Below, in pieces: positions 44,545 through 59,501 of a stretch of 64,000 bases of DNA. The notes under the pieces were generated by a model that was not told the DNA's origin, ran no database searches, and saw nothing but the letters and a program-made list of their open reading frames with translations. Origin of the DNA: Diabrotica undecimpunctata. Its lineage: Eukaryota > Arthropoda > Insecta > Coleoptera > Chrysomelidae. A program made the translations under genes and the position numbers. The stretch covers positions 2,852,001 to 2,916,000 of the forward strand of contig NC_092812.1 of assembly GCF_040954645.1 (NCBI RefSeq), in the 5' to 3' direction. The first letter of the stretch is position 1; the number at the start of each line of letters is the position of its first letter.

Positions 44545-45256
44545 TGTTTTCTATACCTTTAACACAAATATAATAACACTAATAACTTACTGATAGATCC
44601 ATTTCGTAGATAGATGGTAGATTTCTTTGTTGTGAATCAATTTGACATCATACTTGTTGAATTTTGTATATATGGAAATTAATTTGTACCCTAAAAATCA
44701 TAATTTGGGGTTAGACACAAAATTGATACTATAATTGCTATAAATGTCTTTCTAATATAATAAAGTATAAAACTTACCAATTCATATGGATGAAAGCCTG
44801 TTGAATGGAAATAATTCCTAGGTTTTGTCTATAAATAAACATAACACAATAATATATGATTATGTTTATTTTCTCATATAATAGCCTCCATTGCTTTATT
44901 TGACATGACAGTTTGACATAGACAGCGAACAGGGATGTATTTAATAAAACAAATTTTAAATAAAAAAAATTGAATTATTAATTTATTAAATTTAATAAGG
45001 TATGAGAAAATTAATATTTAAAAAAATAATAAGTAAATTATTTATTTTAAATATTATTTTGGGGTATTGATATGATATGGGAGAAATAAAAATGTTTAAA
45101 GAAAATAATTTATAAGTTATATACTAGATAATTTTAGATATAACAAGTATTTGGTTATTTTAAGAAGTTATATACTAGAGAATTTAATAAAAATTATTTA
45201 TGTGAGGGCAATTTTAAGAAATTAGCATTTAATAATTGTAAAAAGTTGTAGTTTAA
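44545..45256 (+). other. Gyp-4 sequence between pol and 3' LTR
   Basis: AT-rich, no reading frame of note and no envelope-like motifs (no signal peptide, furin-like site or membrane anchor seen). It may be untranslated sequence of the element. Confidence 0.6.
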
Positions 45257-46051
45257 TGTTGTAAATATATTTAAGTGAGCCATGTGCATAGGCAACCAAC
45301 TATACATGTGAGTGATAGACAGATATACATACTCTCCAAGTGACATTTTAGGAAATAATTGGGAATAAAAAGTGGAGTTATAATAATAATGTTAGTTTAA
45401 AATGTTTAATTTATATATATTTAATGATTTAAGTCTATATTCTGATCTGAAAAGCCTAAATGTCAACAAAATTATCAATAGAACATTAACGAATTCTCCA
45501 GAATGCAGAATTTGACCTTTGTTTATGTTGGATATTGGAATATTGAAAAGAAGAATAAATATAAATGCTGTTTTGCTGGTTTGCTTGGTGGTTTATAAAT
45601 GCTGGTGAAGAAAAATATATCTTAAATTGGTGGAAGCTGATAATTGGAAAAAGTAATTTCACAAAAACAAGGATAACCGAAGTACGAAGACATTCAGTGG
45701 TGATTAGAATCTATATAGTGGAAAACAGTTCATTTAGGCATTCAGTGAAAGAAAGGTACAAAATTTTGTTAATATAATTTAGTTAGTGTCATAACAATTT
45801 CAATTTTGAAGATAGTTTGTTTAAATTTTACATTGTCTATAGAATTTAATTAGTTTTATAAGAATATCAATTTAAAGATAGTTTATTTTAAATTTACATT
45901 GGCTAGGTTAGATATATATGTGTGTTTCATAATAGTTATAATAAAGATAATGTAAAAAAGTACTTACAAACTAATTCTTTGAGAACCGCGATAAAAACCC
46001 TATATTATTAAAAATACTCATTGCTCATCATTCAAACAAACAATACATCAT

Positions 46052-46055
<4 letters not shown>
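45257..46055 (+). repeat. Gyp-4 3' LTR (799 bp, internally deleted)
   Basis: Matches the 5' LTR at both ends. At TTTATGTTGGA (about 45532) it jumps to TATTGGAATATTG, omitting what lies at about 38512-38985 in the 5' LTR. TTGGA occurs at both edges of the missing part. Confidence 0.9.

Positions 46056-46130
<75 letters not shown>
46056..46130 (+). repeat. (TA)n tract between Gyp-4 and Gyp-3 RNase H
   Basis: About 75 bp of TA repeat directly after the 3' LTR terminus CATAACA and directly before the Gyp-3 coding sequence (PDLPI on the minus strand). Confidence 0.95.
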
Positions 46131-46135
<5 letters not shown>

Positions 46136-46900
46136 TGGCAAATCAGGATTGAAAATCCTTAATATTGGTTCTGAACAAACTAATGACTTTATTTTATTGA
46201 AAGATTCTTGACACTCTTTAGATCAAATAAAATCAATGTCTTTTCTTAATAAGTTGTGCAGAGGGTCTTAAAAGATTGCAATATGTTGGACAAACTTATG
46301 ATAATAATTGATTTTTCTCAAGAATTGACGTACATTCTTTCTGGTTTCTGAAAAAAGGGAAATTTTTCACAGCAATCAAGTAGTCTTTTAAAAAGGTTTT
46401 AATGGAACTATTATATGTCCTAAGTATTTTACTGATTGTTTTGCAAAGGTACATTTAGAAAATGTTCGTCTGAATCCTTCATTTAATATTGCATAAATAA
46501 CTTGGACAAGTGTAATATATGTTCATCAAAGGTTTTTAAAAAAATTAGGATATCATCTGCATAATTGACTGTAAAGTCTGAAAGTTTATATTTTCTTATA
46601 ATGCTGCTTAAAATCCGTTGAAAAATTGCTGGAACCGTCTTCAAACCAAATGGGAGACAAGTTTACTGGAAATGACCTTCTGGTGCCACAAATGCTGTTT
46701 TTTCTTTATCTTGTACTCTCATTGGAATTAACCATAATGCTGAATTTATGTCCAAAGTAGAAAAGTATTTACAATTGTTAGTTTTTACCATTAACTCTTC
46801 GATCAATAGAAAATGTTGCGATTGAGGAACAACGATTTTATTTAGTTTCCATAAAATTTATGCACAGTCTTGTCTTTCTGTCCTCTCCTTTTTTGTATGC
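46131..46900 (-). pseudogene. Gyp-3 reverse transcriptase and front of RNase H
   Basis: Stop-containing minus-strand frames: LTSIQKRRGQKDKTVH..NFMETK-like start region near 46880, FSTLDINSALWLIPMRVQDK near 46760-46700, FVAPEGHFQ, then VNYADDILIFLKTFDEHILH near 46570-46520 (catalytic YADD where Gypsy elements usually have YLDD or YIDD), FTKSVKYLG-like codons, and CQESFNKIKSLVC..PILRIF and NPDLPI at the end. It then meets the TA tract. Many frame breaks. Confidence 0.7.
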
Positions 46901-47358
46901 TAGTTAATATAAGCTTCATACTCTCTTATAGTACCTACATCATATTTGTCTTTAGCAAATGCTGATTTATATTTATTAATCAGTTGTTCAAGTTCTGATT
47001 GCTGATTTAAATCTAAATGATTAATTGCCATTTCAAAATTTTCAGTATTTATACTCTCATTAAAATTTATTTCATATTTGTGTATATCATTAATATTTTC
47101 TTTAGATGTATTTAAATATATGACCTTATCAATAATTGACAAATTTTCAAATTCTTTAGAGTTACTATATTGTGTGATCCTTAGATCTTCATTTTGAATT
47201 AATCTGAAATTCTTAATACAATCTAACCCAACTAAAAAATCATAATTGAAATTTTCATTATCTACAATAAATACATCCATTTCTTTTTCAATGTCATAGA
47301 TTTTTATTTTAAGTATTACTATATCATTTGTTTTTTTTACACTATTAATTGTCCTCAA
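46900..47358 (-). pseudogene. Gyp-3 protease region
   Basis: A 152-codon open frame: VFIVDNENFNYDFLVGLDCI KNF resembles the second retropepsin motif (FLVGLDCI), followed by a spacer and QQSELEQLINKYKSAFAKDK YDVGTIREYE, which leads into the RT as in other Gypsy elements. The DTGA active site would lie upstream and is not clear in this frame. Confidence 0.6.
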
Positions 47359-47580
47359 GTTTCCGTTCTTCCGTTTCTTTCAAAGCGTCTCGATTAATTC
47401 TATCAGCTATATAATTTGGAAGTCCAATAGCTATTAAATCAGTCATACTTTTTTTATCTAATGATTTGTTTATTTGTAGTATGTATGAGTCTTTCCTTTT
47501 TAAGAGCATATTCTAATAAGGAACCAGTCATGTAAGTATTCTAACTGAAAAGCATACCTTTACTGGAGTCCACCCTTTGT

Positions 47581-48249
47581 CTACATATGTGTCACAAAAT
47601 TTGTTTTTTCATTCATCACAATTAAAATATAAATTGAATATTTTATAAGCATTAACCTATACCAATCCACACATGATCCTTCTAAGAATAGTCTTAGAAG
47701 TTCAATTTTTTCCGTATTTTGATCTATTGGCAATCTTGTGCACTCATTTCCAAATGTTTCCATCCATTGTAAAACGTTCACATTTTTACCTGTAAATTTT
47801 TCTACCACAAATTGTTTGGTTACTTTGTTTTTATTAAAGGATTCAATACATTGTTTTCCATTTGACTTTGTAACTCTCTCTAAGATCTGTACTAATGCAT
47901 CTAGTAGGATACCAGTTGTGGATGTTAGAGATTCTTTCCTTTGAATATCTCGTTGTTCTAACAGAAAATCATTGAATTGTATATTCCCATCTTTATCCAT
48001 ATAAACTTTTAAAATATTTTCATCTGCAATCCAAACGTTTCTTGGTAGTACCCCGTTTTGTTAGAGCCCTTTTTGCTTTCTGAAAAGCTGCTGACGTCTG
48101 GATTTTTTCATGATAGGAAATATTTTGCATATCATGAGGCATTGCATAAATTTCATTTTCTTCATTCTCAATTGTGGTTATGATAATAATATCGTTTTAG
48201 TATCAGTTTGCAATGATTTAACAGTAAATTCAATTCTCAGTTTTGCCAT
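47581..48249 (-). pseudogene. Gyp-3 gag
   Basis: Begins MAKLRIEFTVKSLQTDTKTI at 48249, soon after the 5' LTR, shifts frame, and continues as an open frame 48000-47581: FNDFLLEQRDIQRKESLTST, VTKQFVVEKFTGKNVNVLQW, METFGNECTRLPIDQNTEKI and ELLRLFLEGSCVDWYRLMLI. The last parts are a capsid-like helical region seen in insect Gypsy Gag proteins. No zinc knuckle seen; 47360-47580 is degenerate. Confidence 0.65.
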
Positions 48250-48285
48250 TTTCATAATTAAAAATTATTAGCAAAAATGTTGTTT

Positions 48286-51331
<3,046 letters not shown>

Positions 51332-51401
<70 letters not shown>
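51332..51401 (+). repeat. (TA)n tract between the solo LTR and PLE-2 right arm
   Basis: About 70 bp of TA repeat. Confidence 0.95.
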
Positions 51402-51403
<2 letters not shown>

Positions 51404-51845
51404 GAAGCTAAATGAGACCAATTGTGTCGCAATTGTGTGCTGTCATCATGGCATGTGTTTGTCTTTTTAAAGACGAATTACATGCTATATTTTTTTATTT
51501 TTTGACGAATATTCTCAAGTTAAAATTGATTTCATGTAATCGAATGAACTATCTTACAAGTAAACTAGTCCCAGGAACGCAACTCAACAATATTGGCAAT
51601 ATCATTTTAAAGTCGTCTACTTTAAAATGTATAATGTATGTCTAAATTTTTAATATAAATGAGTCAGATAAAATTAAATTATTAGAAGAATTTTTCACCA
51701 AGTACCAAAAAAATACAATTTGTTTAATTTACTAATGTTTATATTTTGAAAACGATTTCCGAAATGGAAATTGAAACGTCAATAAACTTACTTTAACCTT
51801 TAATTATGGCTTATTCCCATTTAAGTAATAATTACTATAATGTAC
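51402..51845 (+). repeat. PLE-2 right terminal repeat (inverted)
   Basis: Inverted counterpart of 31490-32300. It begins just after a (TA)n tract and runs through the hammerhead-like segment (51737-51787) to TATTCCCATTTAAGTAATAA. A frame across 51412-51645 that starts MRPIVSQLC could hold a few residues of the Penelope RT but is otherwise terminal-repeat sequence. Confidence 0.65.
51737..51787 (+). ncRNA. Hammerhead-like fold, PLE-2 right arm
   Basis: GTTTAT (stem I) pairs perfectly with ATAAAC at the end. Between them: TTGAAAA core, GATTTCC-GAAAT-GGAAATT hairpin (stem II, one G.T wobble if extended), GAAA, ACGT-type short stem III and the CA-A cleavage region. The core again has U and A at the positions normally C3 and G8. 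Confidence 0.45.
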
Positions 51846-52489
51846 TTGTAACTTAAAAACCAATCTACTAGATCAATAAAATATTGGTGCAAATTTGATT
51901 ATACAGGGTGGTCCTTAAGTAATTGTACAAACAAAAACCGTAAATTCTACACTTTAAAATATTGCGATTTAACCCAACTTGCTTTAATAAAATGTTGATA
52001 TGAAGAAAGATACAGGGTGTTAAAGTGGAAATTTAAAATTCTATTTTGCGCTATAACTTTTACGTTTGTAAATATTTATGGACAAAAATTTATAACTGGA
52101 CGCTTTAAAGCAAGATAAATTATAATTTTATACAAACTTTAATGTAACTGAAAGAGGGCGCCACATATGCTACATGTGTGGCATAGATTTGCGCTTAACT
52201 TTTTTGCTCTTTAAGTTAGCTCAATTTGTGTTAAAAATATTTAAGATACATTATTTTTACAAGGAAAAGGTATACTTGTAAGTAACCTCAAAATTTAAAC
52301 GTTTTCGAGATATTCGCATTTTATGTGTCAGCTGCATAATAATTCTTAGTTGTAATATTTGTGCGGTTAAGCACTGAATACCTGTAGATAAGCATAATTC
52401 ACAGTTTATTCTTATTACAACAACTCAAAGATAATAATGTAACCTTACAAAATTTTTGTTATGGCTGCTAAATGCCTTATTAAAGAAAA

Positions 52490-52660
52490 TATTCTTCATC
52501 TTCTTCTTTAGATGCCGTGTCCGTAGTCAGACGTTGGCCGTCATCATGTTTACAATTTCCCTTTTCTATCGCTTCTTAAGTTTCTATACCTACTGGCGTT
52601 GTATTACTTTTTCTCTATTGTAAAATGCTGAAAACCCAAAATATGTGGTTTATGTAAGAT
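52490..52660 (-). pseudogene. LINE 3' end fragment
   Basis: CTTCATCTTCTTCTTTAGAT-type simple repeat at the left and a short stretch to 52650 that resembles, on the minus strand, the extreme 3' end of a LINE. Weak. Confidence 0.3.
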
Positions 52661-52679
52661 TGTACACCACCACATTCTA

Positions 52680-53465
52680 GAGAGAACGCAGTGAGAACAT
52701 ACTTAAATATAACTGTTCTGAACATTGGATTGATCGTTGTAGTCATTTTCCTTGGCAATGTGGTAGATATTGATATAATTATTTATTAAATAAAAAATCC
52801 CAAAAGAATACTTATTATTCATTACGTAAATTGTTTATCCATTTTTATTAGGACAATTAGAAAGTAAAGCCAAGGTATTGAATAACACATATGTGTCTTG
52901 TTTGATAATACTTTTGCTACCAATCTAACCTTAAAGACTCAGCATTTTTACAAAAACATCATCGTTGGCCTAATATCCGATATTGTTAAAAATATAGTAA
53001 ACACACAGGTAATTTAGTTCAGCATAATATTAGTTCGTTAGTTAATCATAATAGACCATTTGTTCAAGATGTAATTATAGTCACTCGTAAGCTGTAACGT
53101 AATCATATAAATAAGTATTGTCATCGATAGGTTATTCCGTGTTTATATAAGTAACCAATGAATCAGATACATCACAGTTTAATACATTATTTAACCTCTG
53201 CGACAAATAAGATGTAGTTCAATAATATACCATAAGGTTTGGATATGTATCCAAAAGAATATATTCATCCATTATACATTATAGCCACCACGTAGCCCAG
53301 AATTTAATCCGCTTGATTTTCTTGTATCGGGCGTATTAAAACAACGTGTCTATAGGAATCCCATAAACATTCGCAACCAACTATGGGAAGAAATAAATAC
53401 TGCAGCAGTTTCTTTAGAACCAATGATGATATTTAATATGAGACGATCTTTTATGTAATATATTG
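52680..53465 (+). pseudogene. Mariner-type transposase remnant, interrupted
   Basis: 52690-52755 reads ENILKYNCSEHWIDRCSHFP, and 53275-53460 reads PPRSPEFNPLDFLVSGVLKQ followed by RVYRNPINIRNQLWEEINTA and MMIFNMRRSFM with a stop. Together they resemble the C-terminal catalytic region WPPRSPDLNPLDFFLWG of insect Tc1/mariner relatives. About 515 bp (52757-53272), beginning TGTGGTAGAT and ending TATACA, separate them and look like a later insertion. The N-terminal part is not recognisable. Confidence 0.55.
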
Positions 53466-54234
53466 ACAAATGAATTAAAGAGAATGGTGGACATATCGAA
53501 CACTTTCTTTGACAAAAAGTTATGTTATTTAGTTTAACTATTTCTTAATTTGGTTTGTAAACAAAATGTTTTGATTATGACTTTAATTTAACATAAAACG
53601 TAAAATGTTTTATGTAAAATCCTATTATTCTGTTTTTGTCAAATCCTATTATTAATTATACTGCTGATATATTTATTTTATTTAATATTTCGTTAACTAT
53701 TAACTTTGGTTAAAAGTACTCTATACCAAAATTTAGATTTATTAATGATTTTGTCTATTTTTCCTTCGATACCTGGAGTAATTGCCTTAAATCAGAATTA
53801 TGCAGCTAATTTGTAAAATGCGATTATTACGAAAACTGTTAAGTTTTGAAGTTATTAAGAAGTATACCTTTTTTTTGTAAAAATAATGTATCTTTAATAT
53901 TGTTTGTCACAAATACACGTAACTTAAAGAGCAAAAAAGTTAAGTGCAAATTTATGCCACATATGTGGCATATGTGGTGCCCTCTATGAGCTACATCAAA
54001 GTGTGCATCAAATTAAAATTTCTCATATTCAAAAGTATCCAGTTGTAAATTTTTATGCATAAATATTGACAAACACGAAAGTTATAGCGAAAAATAGAAT
54101 TTTAAATTTGCACTTTAACACCCTGTATCTTTATTAATATCAACATTTTATTAAAGGAATTTGGTTTATATCGTAATATTTTAAAGTGTATAATTTACGG
54201 TTTTCGTTTGTACAATTACTTAAGGACCACCCTG

Positions 54235-54741
54235 TATATTGCATAGAAAATTTGATTATCAAGAACATTAATTTATATTATGACAGTCCGAGAGTTGCCT
54301 TAAATGAAATTCCTTGAAAGATGCTGTCGTTTAACCAGAATTAACAACAAAAAAACACGAAATAAGACACAAACGTGGTTGTAGAAACTAAGTCTATCTA
54401 AAACATTCTGGAGAAATAATTATAAAGCGTCAACGAAAAGAATTATGTGAGATGAAAAATGGAACGACAGAGATAAGTAAAACCGGTTAAGAGAAAGAAA
54501 GTAGTAAGTCTGTAATATCCTTGAATCGATATATGGATAACTAAAACATGAGAGTGTGTTTTGGTTTTATTGTAAGAAATCAGTATTATACATTTAAATA
54601 AAAAACAAGCAATTTATAGGCGATAAAGTGAAAGAAAATATGTATTAAATAATTTGTGTTTTATTTTTAATGTAAGTTAATTTACAACTAATAAATAATT
54701 TACTGTTTCTCCAGTCTAACTTTTATATTTATTTTTTGTAG
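54235..54741. other. Intron sequence, nothing recognised
   Basis: AT-rich sequence with no element motifs. It ends in the polypyrimidine-rich TATTTTTTGTAG acceptor at 54741. Confidence 0.5.
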
Positions 54742-54853
54742 ACAACGAGTACCAAAAACTAAATTCATCTTCGAACCAAATGATGGAATTATGTTACTGG
54801 AACAGAAGTTACCCATGTCGTGGCACTCATTCAACGATACACCCAAATTCAAG
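54742..54853 (+). CDS. Apolipophorin-like gene, internal exon (n+2)
   Basis: A 112-nt exon between TTTTTTGTAG and AAG|GTAAAA. With two bases from the previous exon it reads RQRVPKTKFIFEPNDGIMLL then EQKLPMSWHSFNDTPKFK, ending in phase 0. PKTxFxFxPxxGxMxLEQKLPMxWHxFNxTPKF matches my recollection of the segment in insect apolipophorins that leads towards the von Willebrand D domain; this is the strongest evidence for the gene's identity. The next exon is not visible before 64000. The protein is secreted and carries lipids in haemolymph. Confidence 0.8.
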
Positions 54854-55273
54854 GTAAAATTTTTGGTATAAAAACATAATGAGAAATATATTTATTTTTT
54901 TTTGTATTATTAATAATGCTCCAAACTCAAAGAATCGTTGGCATAGTTGAATTTAGGATTTTACAACTTATTTAGTTGTATTTATCGAATACCATTATGT
55001 AGTTCCATTTATGAAACATAAAACTATAATGAGAATTTTTTTATACAAATTTGATCAGTTAGGTATACGGTATAGGGCCTCTTAAAGGTATAGTAAAAGC
55101 AGTAATTCATTATTTCATTAAAATATTCAATGCAATCATTATTTTGGGGTATAGTAGCTGCAAATGAAGATAAGTGTACAAATATTAGACAAAATAACGT
55201 TAAACAAGTGTAACCATGTTATATTTTTAAATATTCACTTAAAAAATGTGGTTCTAAGATATTATTAACATAA
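54854..55273 (+). other. Start of the next intron
   Basis: Begins GTAAAATTTT. AT-rich, nothing recognised up to the Tc1 relic. Confidence 0.5.
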
Positions 55274-55860
55274 TACACTCGCAATCATAAAATCCGGGTC
55301 ACCTTGAAAATCGCTGTTATTTCATTTTTAACGAGCTTTATCGTAAATAGTAATAACACAAATACAAACTAATGCATGTTTCTGATAATTGTTGTCGGCT
55401 TAGCAGTTTGATTTGCAACAAAGAATTCCAATAATGCCGATTTCGCGGAAAACTATACACTTCCCAAAATGAACGGTACCTGTAACTGCCGCTTGTTTTA
55501 AATGTCTCATTTGTGCTTCGACTTTCTGTTCAAAGGCAAGAAACAAACGTTTATTATTGCCACCATTAGTGTTTTATTAGTGCCATTATTAGTGTTTATT
55601 ATTGTTTACTTTTTGCCAAAAATGCCTTGACTATTGTTGAAACGGCACGCATTGTTGCGTTTTTGGAAGGCGGTCACACTCAATGGCAAGTCGCAAGAAC
55701 TGTTGGCGTAAGCCTTTCTACGGTTCAACGACTGCTTCAACGCTTTCAGAAGACGAGTTTGCTAAACGGACGATCTGGCTCTGGACGAAGAAGAACGACC
55801 ACGGCACGAGATGATCGTTTCCTTGTGTTTCAGGCTTTACGAAATCCAGTGTGATCACTT
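55274..55860 (+). pseudogene. Tc1-like transposon relic, 3' truncated
   Basis: The left end reads ACACTCGCAATCATAAAATC then CGGGTCACC, a TIR-like start. The + strand frame from about 55627 has ETARIVAFLEGGHTQWQVAR, TVGVSLSTVQRLLQRFQKTS and GRSGSGRRRTTTARDDRFLV then a stop near 55854. These are the paired helix-turn-helix domains of a Tc1-like transposase. The catalytic domain and right TIR are absent. Confidence 0.7.
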
Positions 55861-55879
55861 GCACTTCCGACTTGTCATG

Positions 55880-56390
55880 TTATATCCTCTCCTTTCATTT
55901 GCTATGTCGCATGTTAGGATTCGATCAGTTGTTAATTTTGTACTCAGCTTGAGTCCTTCTTTACGTCAATAAAGCAAAATTTGTTTTAAGGTAAATCTAT
56001 TTTTATCCCTAACACCTTATCATATCTCGTATGTCCCTATACATTCATTAATAATAAAGATACTGTGTAGTGCCCTTTTAGTAGTTGCCTTGTTTATTTT
56101 TTCTATATGAATATATTTGTTAAATCCTCCCCTTTTATATGCTGTCGCATGTTAGGATTCAATCAGTTGTTTACTTTGTACTCAGCCTGAGGCCTTCTTT
56201 AAGTCAAAAAATCAAAATTTCTCTTATCGTAAATCTATTTGTATCCATAGTGCCCTATCACATCTCGTATGCCGCTATACTGTCAATAATATTGAAGATA
56301 CTGTGTAATGTCCTTTTGGTAGTCGCCTTGTTTGTTTTTTCTATCCTAATATATTATTTATATCCTTCGCTTTCATTTAACACATCACAC
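55880..56390 (+). repeat. Tandem repeat, unit about 245-250 bp, two copies plus
   Basis: Copies start near 55880 and 56120 and a third begins near 56366. Shared blocks in order: TCGCATGTTAGGATTC, ATCAGTTGTT, TTTGTACTCAGC, CCTTCTTTA.GTCAA, TATCTCGTATG, GATACTGTGTA.TG and TAGT.GCCTTGTTT. No coding potential; looks like a short satellite array. Confidence 0.8.
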
Positions 56391-58098
<1,708 letters not shown>

Positions 58099-58251
58099 AA
58101 TCCCCGCCTTGTTTTGAGATACAAATTTTCTTTTTTTTTAAGTGTAACCAAAAAAAATATTATTTTCTCTCAACACAAAATTTTTCTTTTGTAGTCATTT
58201 TATCCTATCCTAAATTTTTATTACTCCATCTTAAAATTTATACTCTTATTT

Positions 58252-58464
58252 TTATTCATGGTATTTGTACACATCCTGGATATTGTAAACTCCTCGTATC
58301 TTTTCTGATTCTACATGTCTGAGAACATAGCTGTTTATTCCATTTTCATTTTGTATGATGTATGGACCCTCGAAAATAGGCATTAGCTTTGCACACACGT
58401 CCCCCGTGAGATTTGATACTCGTAACGCCCTTACAAGCACCTTTTCTCCCTTTTGGAAAGTCAC
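58252..58464 (-). pseudogene. Gyp-5 integrase C-terminal domain
   Basis: FQKGEKVLVRALRVSNLTGD, IFEGPYIIQNENGINSYVLR and VYNIQDVYKYHE: the chromatin/DNA-binding C-terminal domain, paralleling the end of Gyp-4 pol. It is cut from the integrase core by a frame break near 58500. Confidence 0.85.
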
Positions 58465-58510
58465 TGGTCTTCGTTTTCTATTCTGGATTTGCCTTTGGAG
58501 ATATTTTTCA

Positions 58511-59269
58511 TTACAGCCTCCTTCGAACAGTTTCCAATACTATTTGATACTCTCTCTGCTCCGGTTCTTCCCATGGCCGTACTGGCATAATACCCTTCAT
58601 GGCATATTCCGGCGTCTCTTTTGTCACAGTACTTGGAGTGTTGTTCAAGTAGTTTTCGATTTCTGCCACTTTCCTATCCCATCGTCGATGTTGTCCAATG
58701 GCAGCAATGCGGAGGAATTTTGTAGTCTCTTGTATAGAACGTTCTGACGGATTACTTTTAGGATGTCGGATACTGACAAAATTTGTCCCTATTCCCCTGT
58801 CTTGCAACTGTCTCTGGAATCGGTCACTCCGGAAATACGTAGCATTGTCTAAAAGAATTTTCCTTGGTGTTCCTACGGTGGCTATAAAATTGTCTATCTT
58901 TCTCATAATTTCTTCCCCCTTTGTCGTACGGCATGTGTATAGCTTTACATATTTCGAAAAAATATCTACCATCACCAAAATATGTTTGTTCCTCTGCGTG
59001 GTCATTATCAGATCACTTAACATATCTATTGCTACAATGTCTAATTTTTGGTGGGATACAATATTTTTAGCCACATTTTCATTTCGGAAATTTCTGCTTT
59101 TATATTTTTGACATGTTTCACATCTTTGGGTAACTTCTTTTGCAATCCGGTAATCTTTTCGGCATATATAGTTTTCGCGAAAAACCAGCCAAACCTTCCT
59201 GCTGCCGATATGTCCATTGTCCTCGTGTAATTTCTGTATGATCCTTTCTGCCAATGTCTGTGTTATCAC
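58511..59269 (-). pseudogene. Gyp-5 integrase core
   Basis: An open frame of 252 codons. Zinc region: HEDNGHIGSRKVWLVFRENY and CETCQKYK. Catalytic core: DIVAIDMLSDLIMTTQRNKH, ILLDNATYFRSDRFQRQL and PKSNPSERSIQETTKFLR, giving D, D and E at standard spacing. It continues HRRWDRKVAEIENYLNNTPS and ends PEQREYQIVLETVRRRL. The core itself is intact; neighbouring frames are broken. Confidence 0.9.
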
Positions 59270-59501
59270 GTATAGTTCCTTTCCATCAATTCGTTTAAAA
59301 AATATACCGTTTTCCCTCTCCGCTCTTCTTTTTTCTCTTTCTTCCAGGTCTTCTTGATTTGTTCTAATTTCGTTTAACGAAAATACATTCCTGTTGTGTC
59401 AAAATGTTCAGTCCTACATGAAAAGCAATTACTTCCTTTTTCCCCGAGTCTTCATCCCTTGTGAGAGCGTCGGCTATAATGTTGTCTTTTCCTTTTATAT
59501 A

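Larger units (their letters stand above)
38239..46055 (+). mobile_element. Gyp-4: nearly complete Gypsy retrotransposon
   Basis: Plus-strand element with LTRs 38239-39506 and 45257-46055, a primer binding region TGGCGCTCAACGTGGGGC at 39510, gag 39650-41248 and pol from about 41245 to 44544. Gag and pol each have only one stop. The LTR copies differ at few positions apart from a deletion of about 470 bp in the 3' LTR. The 3' LTR end abuts (TA)n (46056-46130). No envelope-like gene follows pol. It is related to Gyp-5. Confidence 0.9.
51904..54234 (+). mobile_element. Tc1/mariner-type element with long TIRs
   Basis: Ends CAGGGTGGTCCTTAAGTAAT and its complement, flanked by TA (51902-51903 and 54235-54236). 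The inverted similarity reaches inward about 440 bp (51904-52345 and about 53800-54234), with ACACCCTGTATCTT, AACTTTTTTGCTCTTTAAGT and CACATATGCCACAT-type blocks in both. A decayed + strand transposase lies inside, and a LINE 3' end scrap and another insertion interrupt it. Confidence 0.8.

Noticed and set aside
44545..45256. Possible envelope gene between Gyp-4 pol and the 3' LTR
   Set aside because: No long frame, signal peptide, cleavage site or membrane anchor can be seen.
45565..45777. 70-codon frame in the Gyp-4 3' LTR (also present in the 5' LTR)
   Set aside because: LTR sequence repeated at both ends; no motif and not positioned as an element gene.
51412..51645. Frame starting MRPIVSQLC and a similar minus-strand frame at 32084-32275
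   Set aside because: The shared part is Penelope terminal-repeat sequence containing a ribozyme-like segment, with no protein motif; at most the first few residues could be RT.
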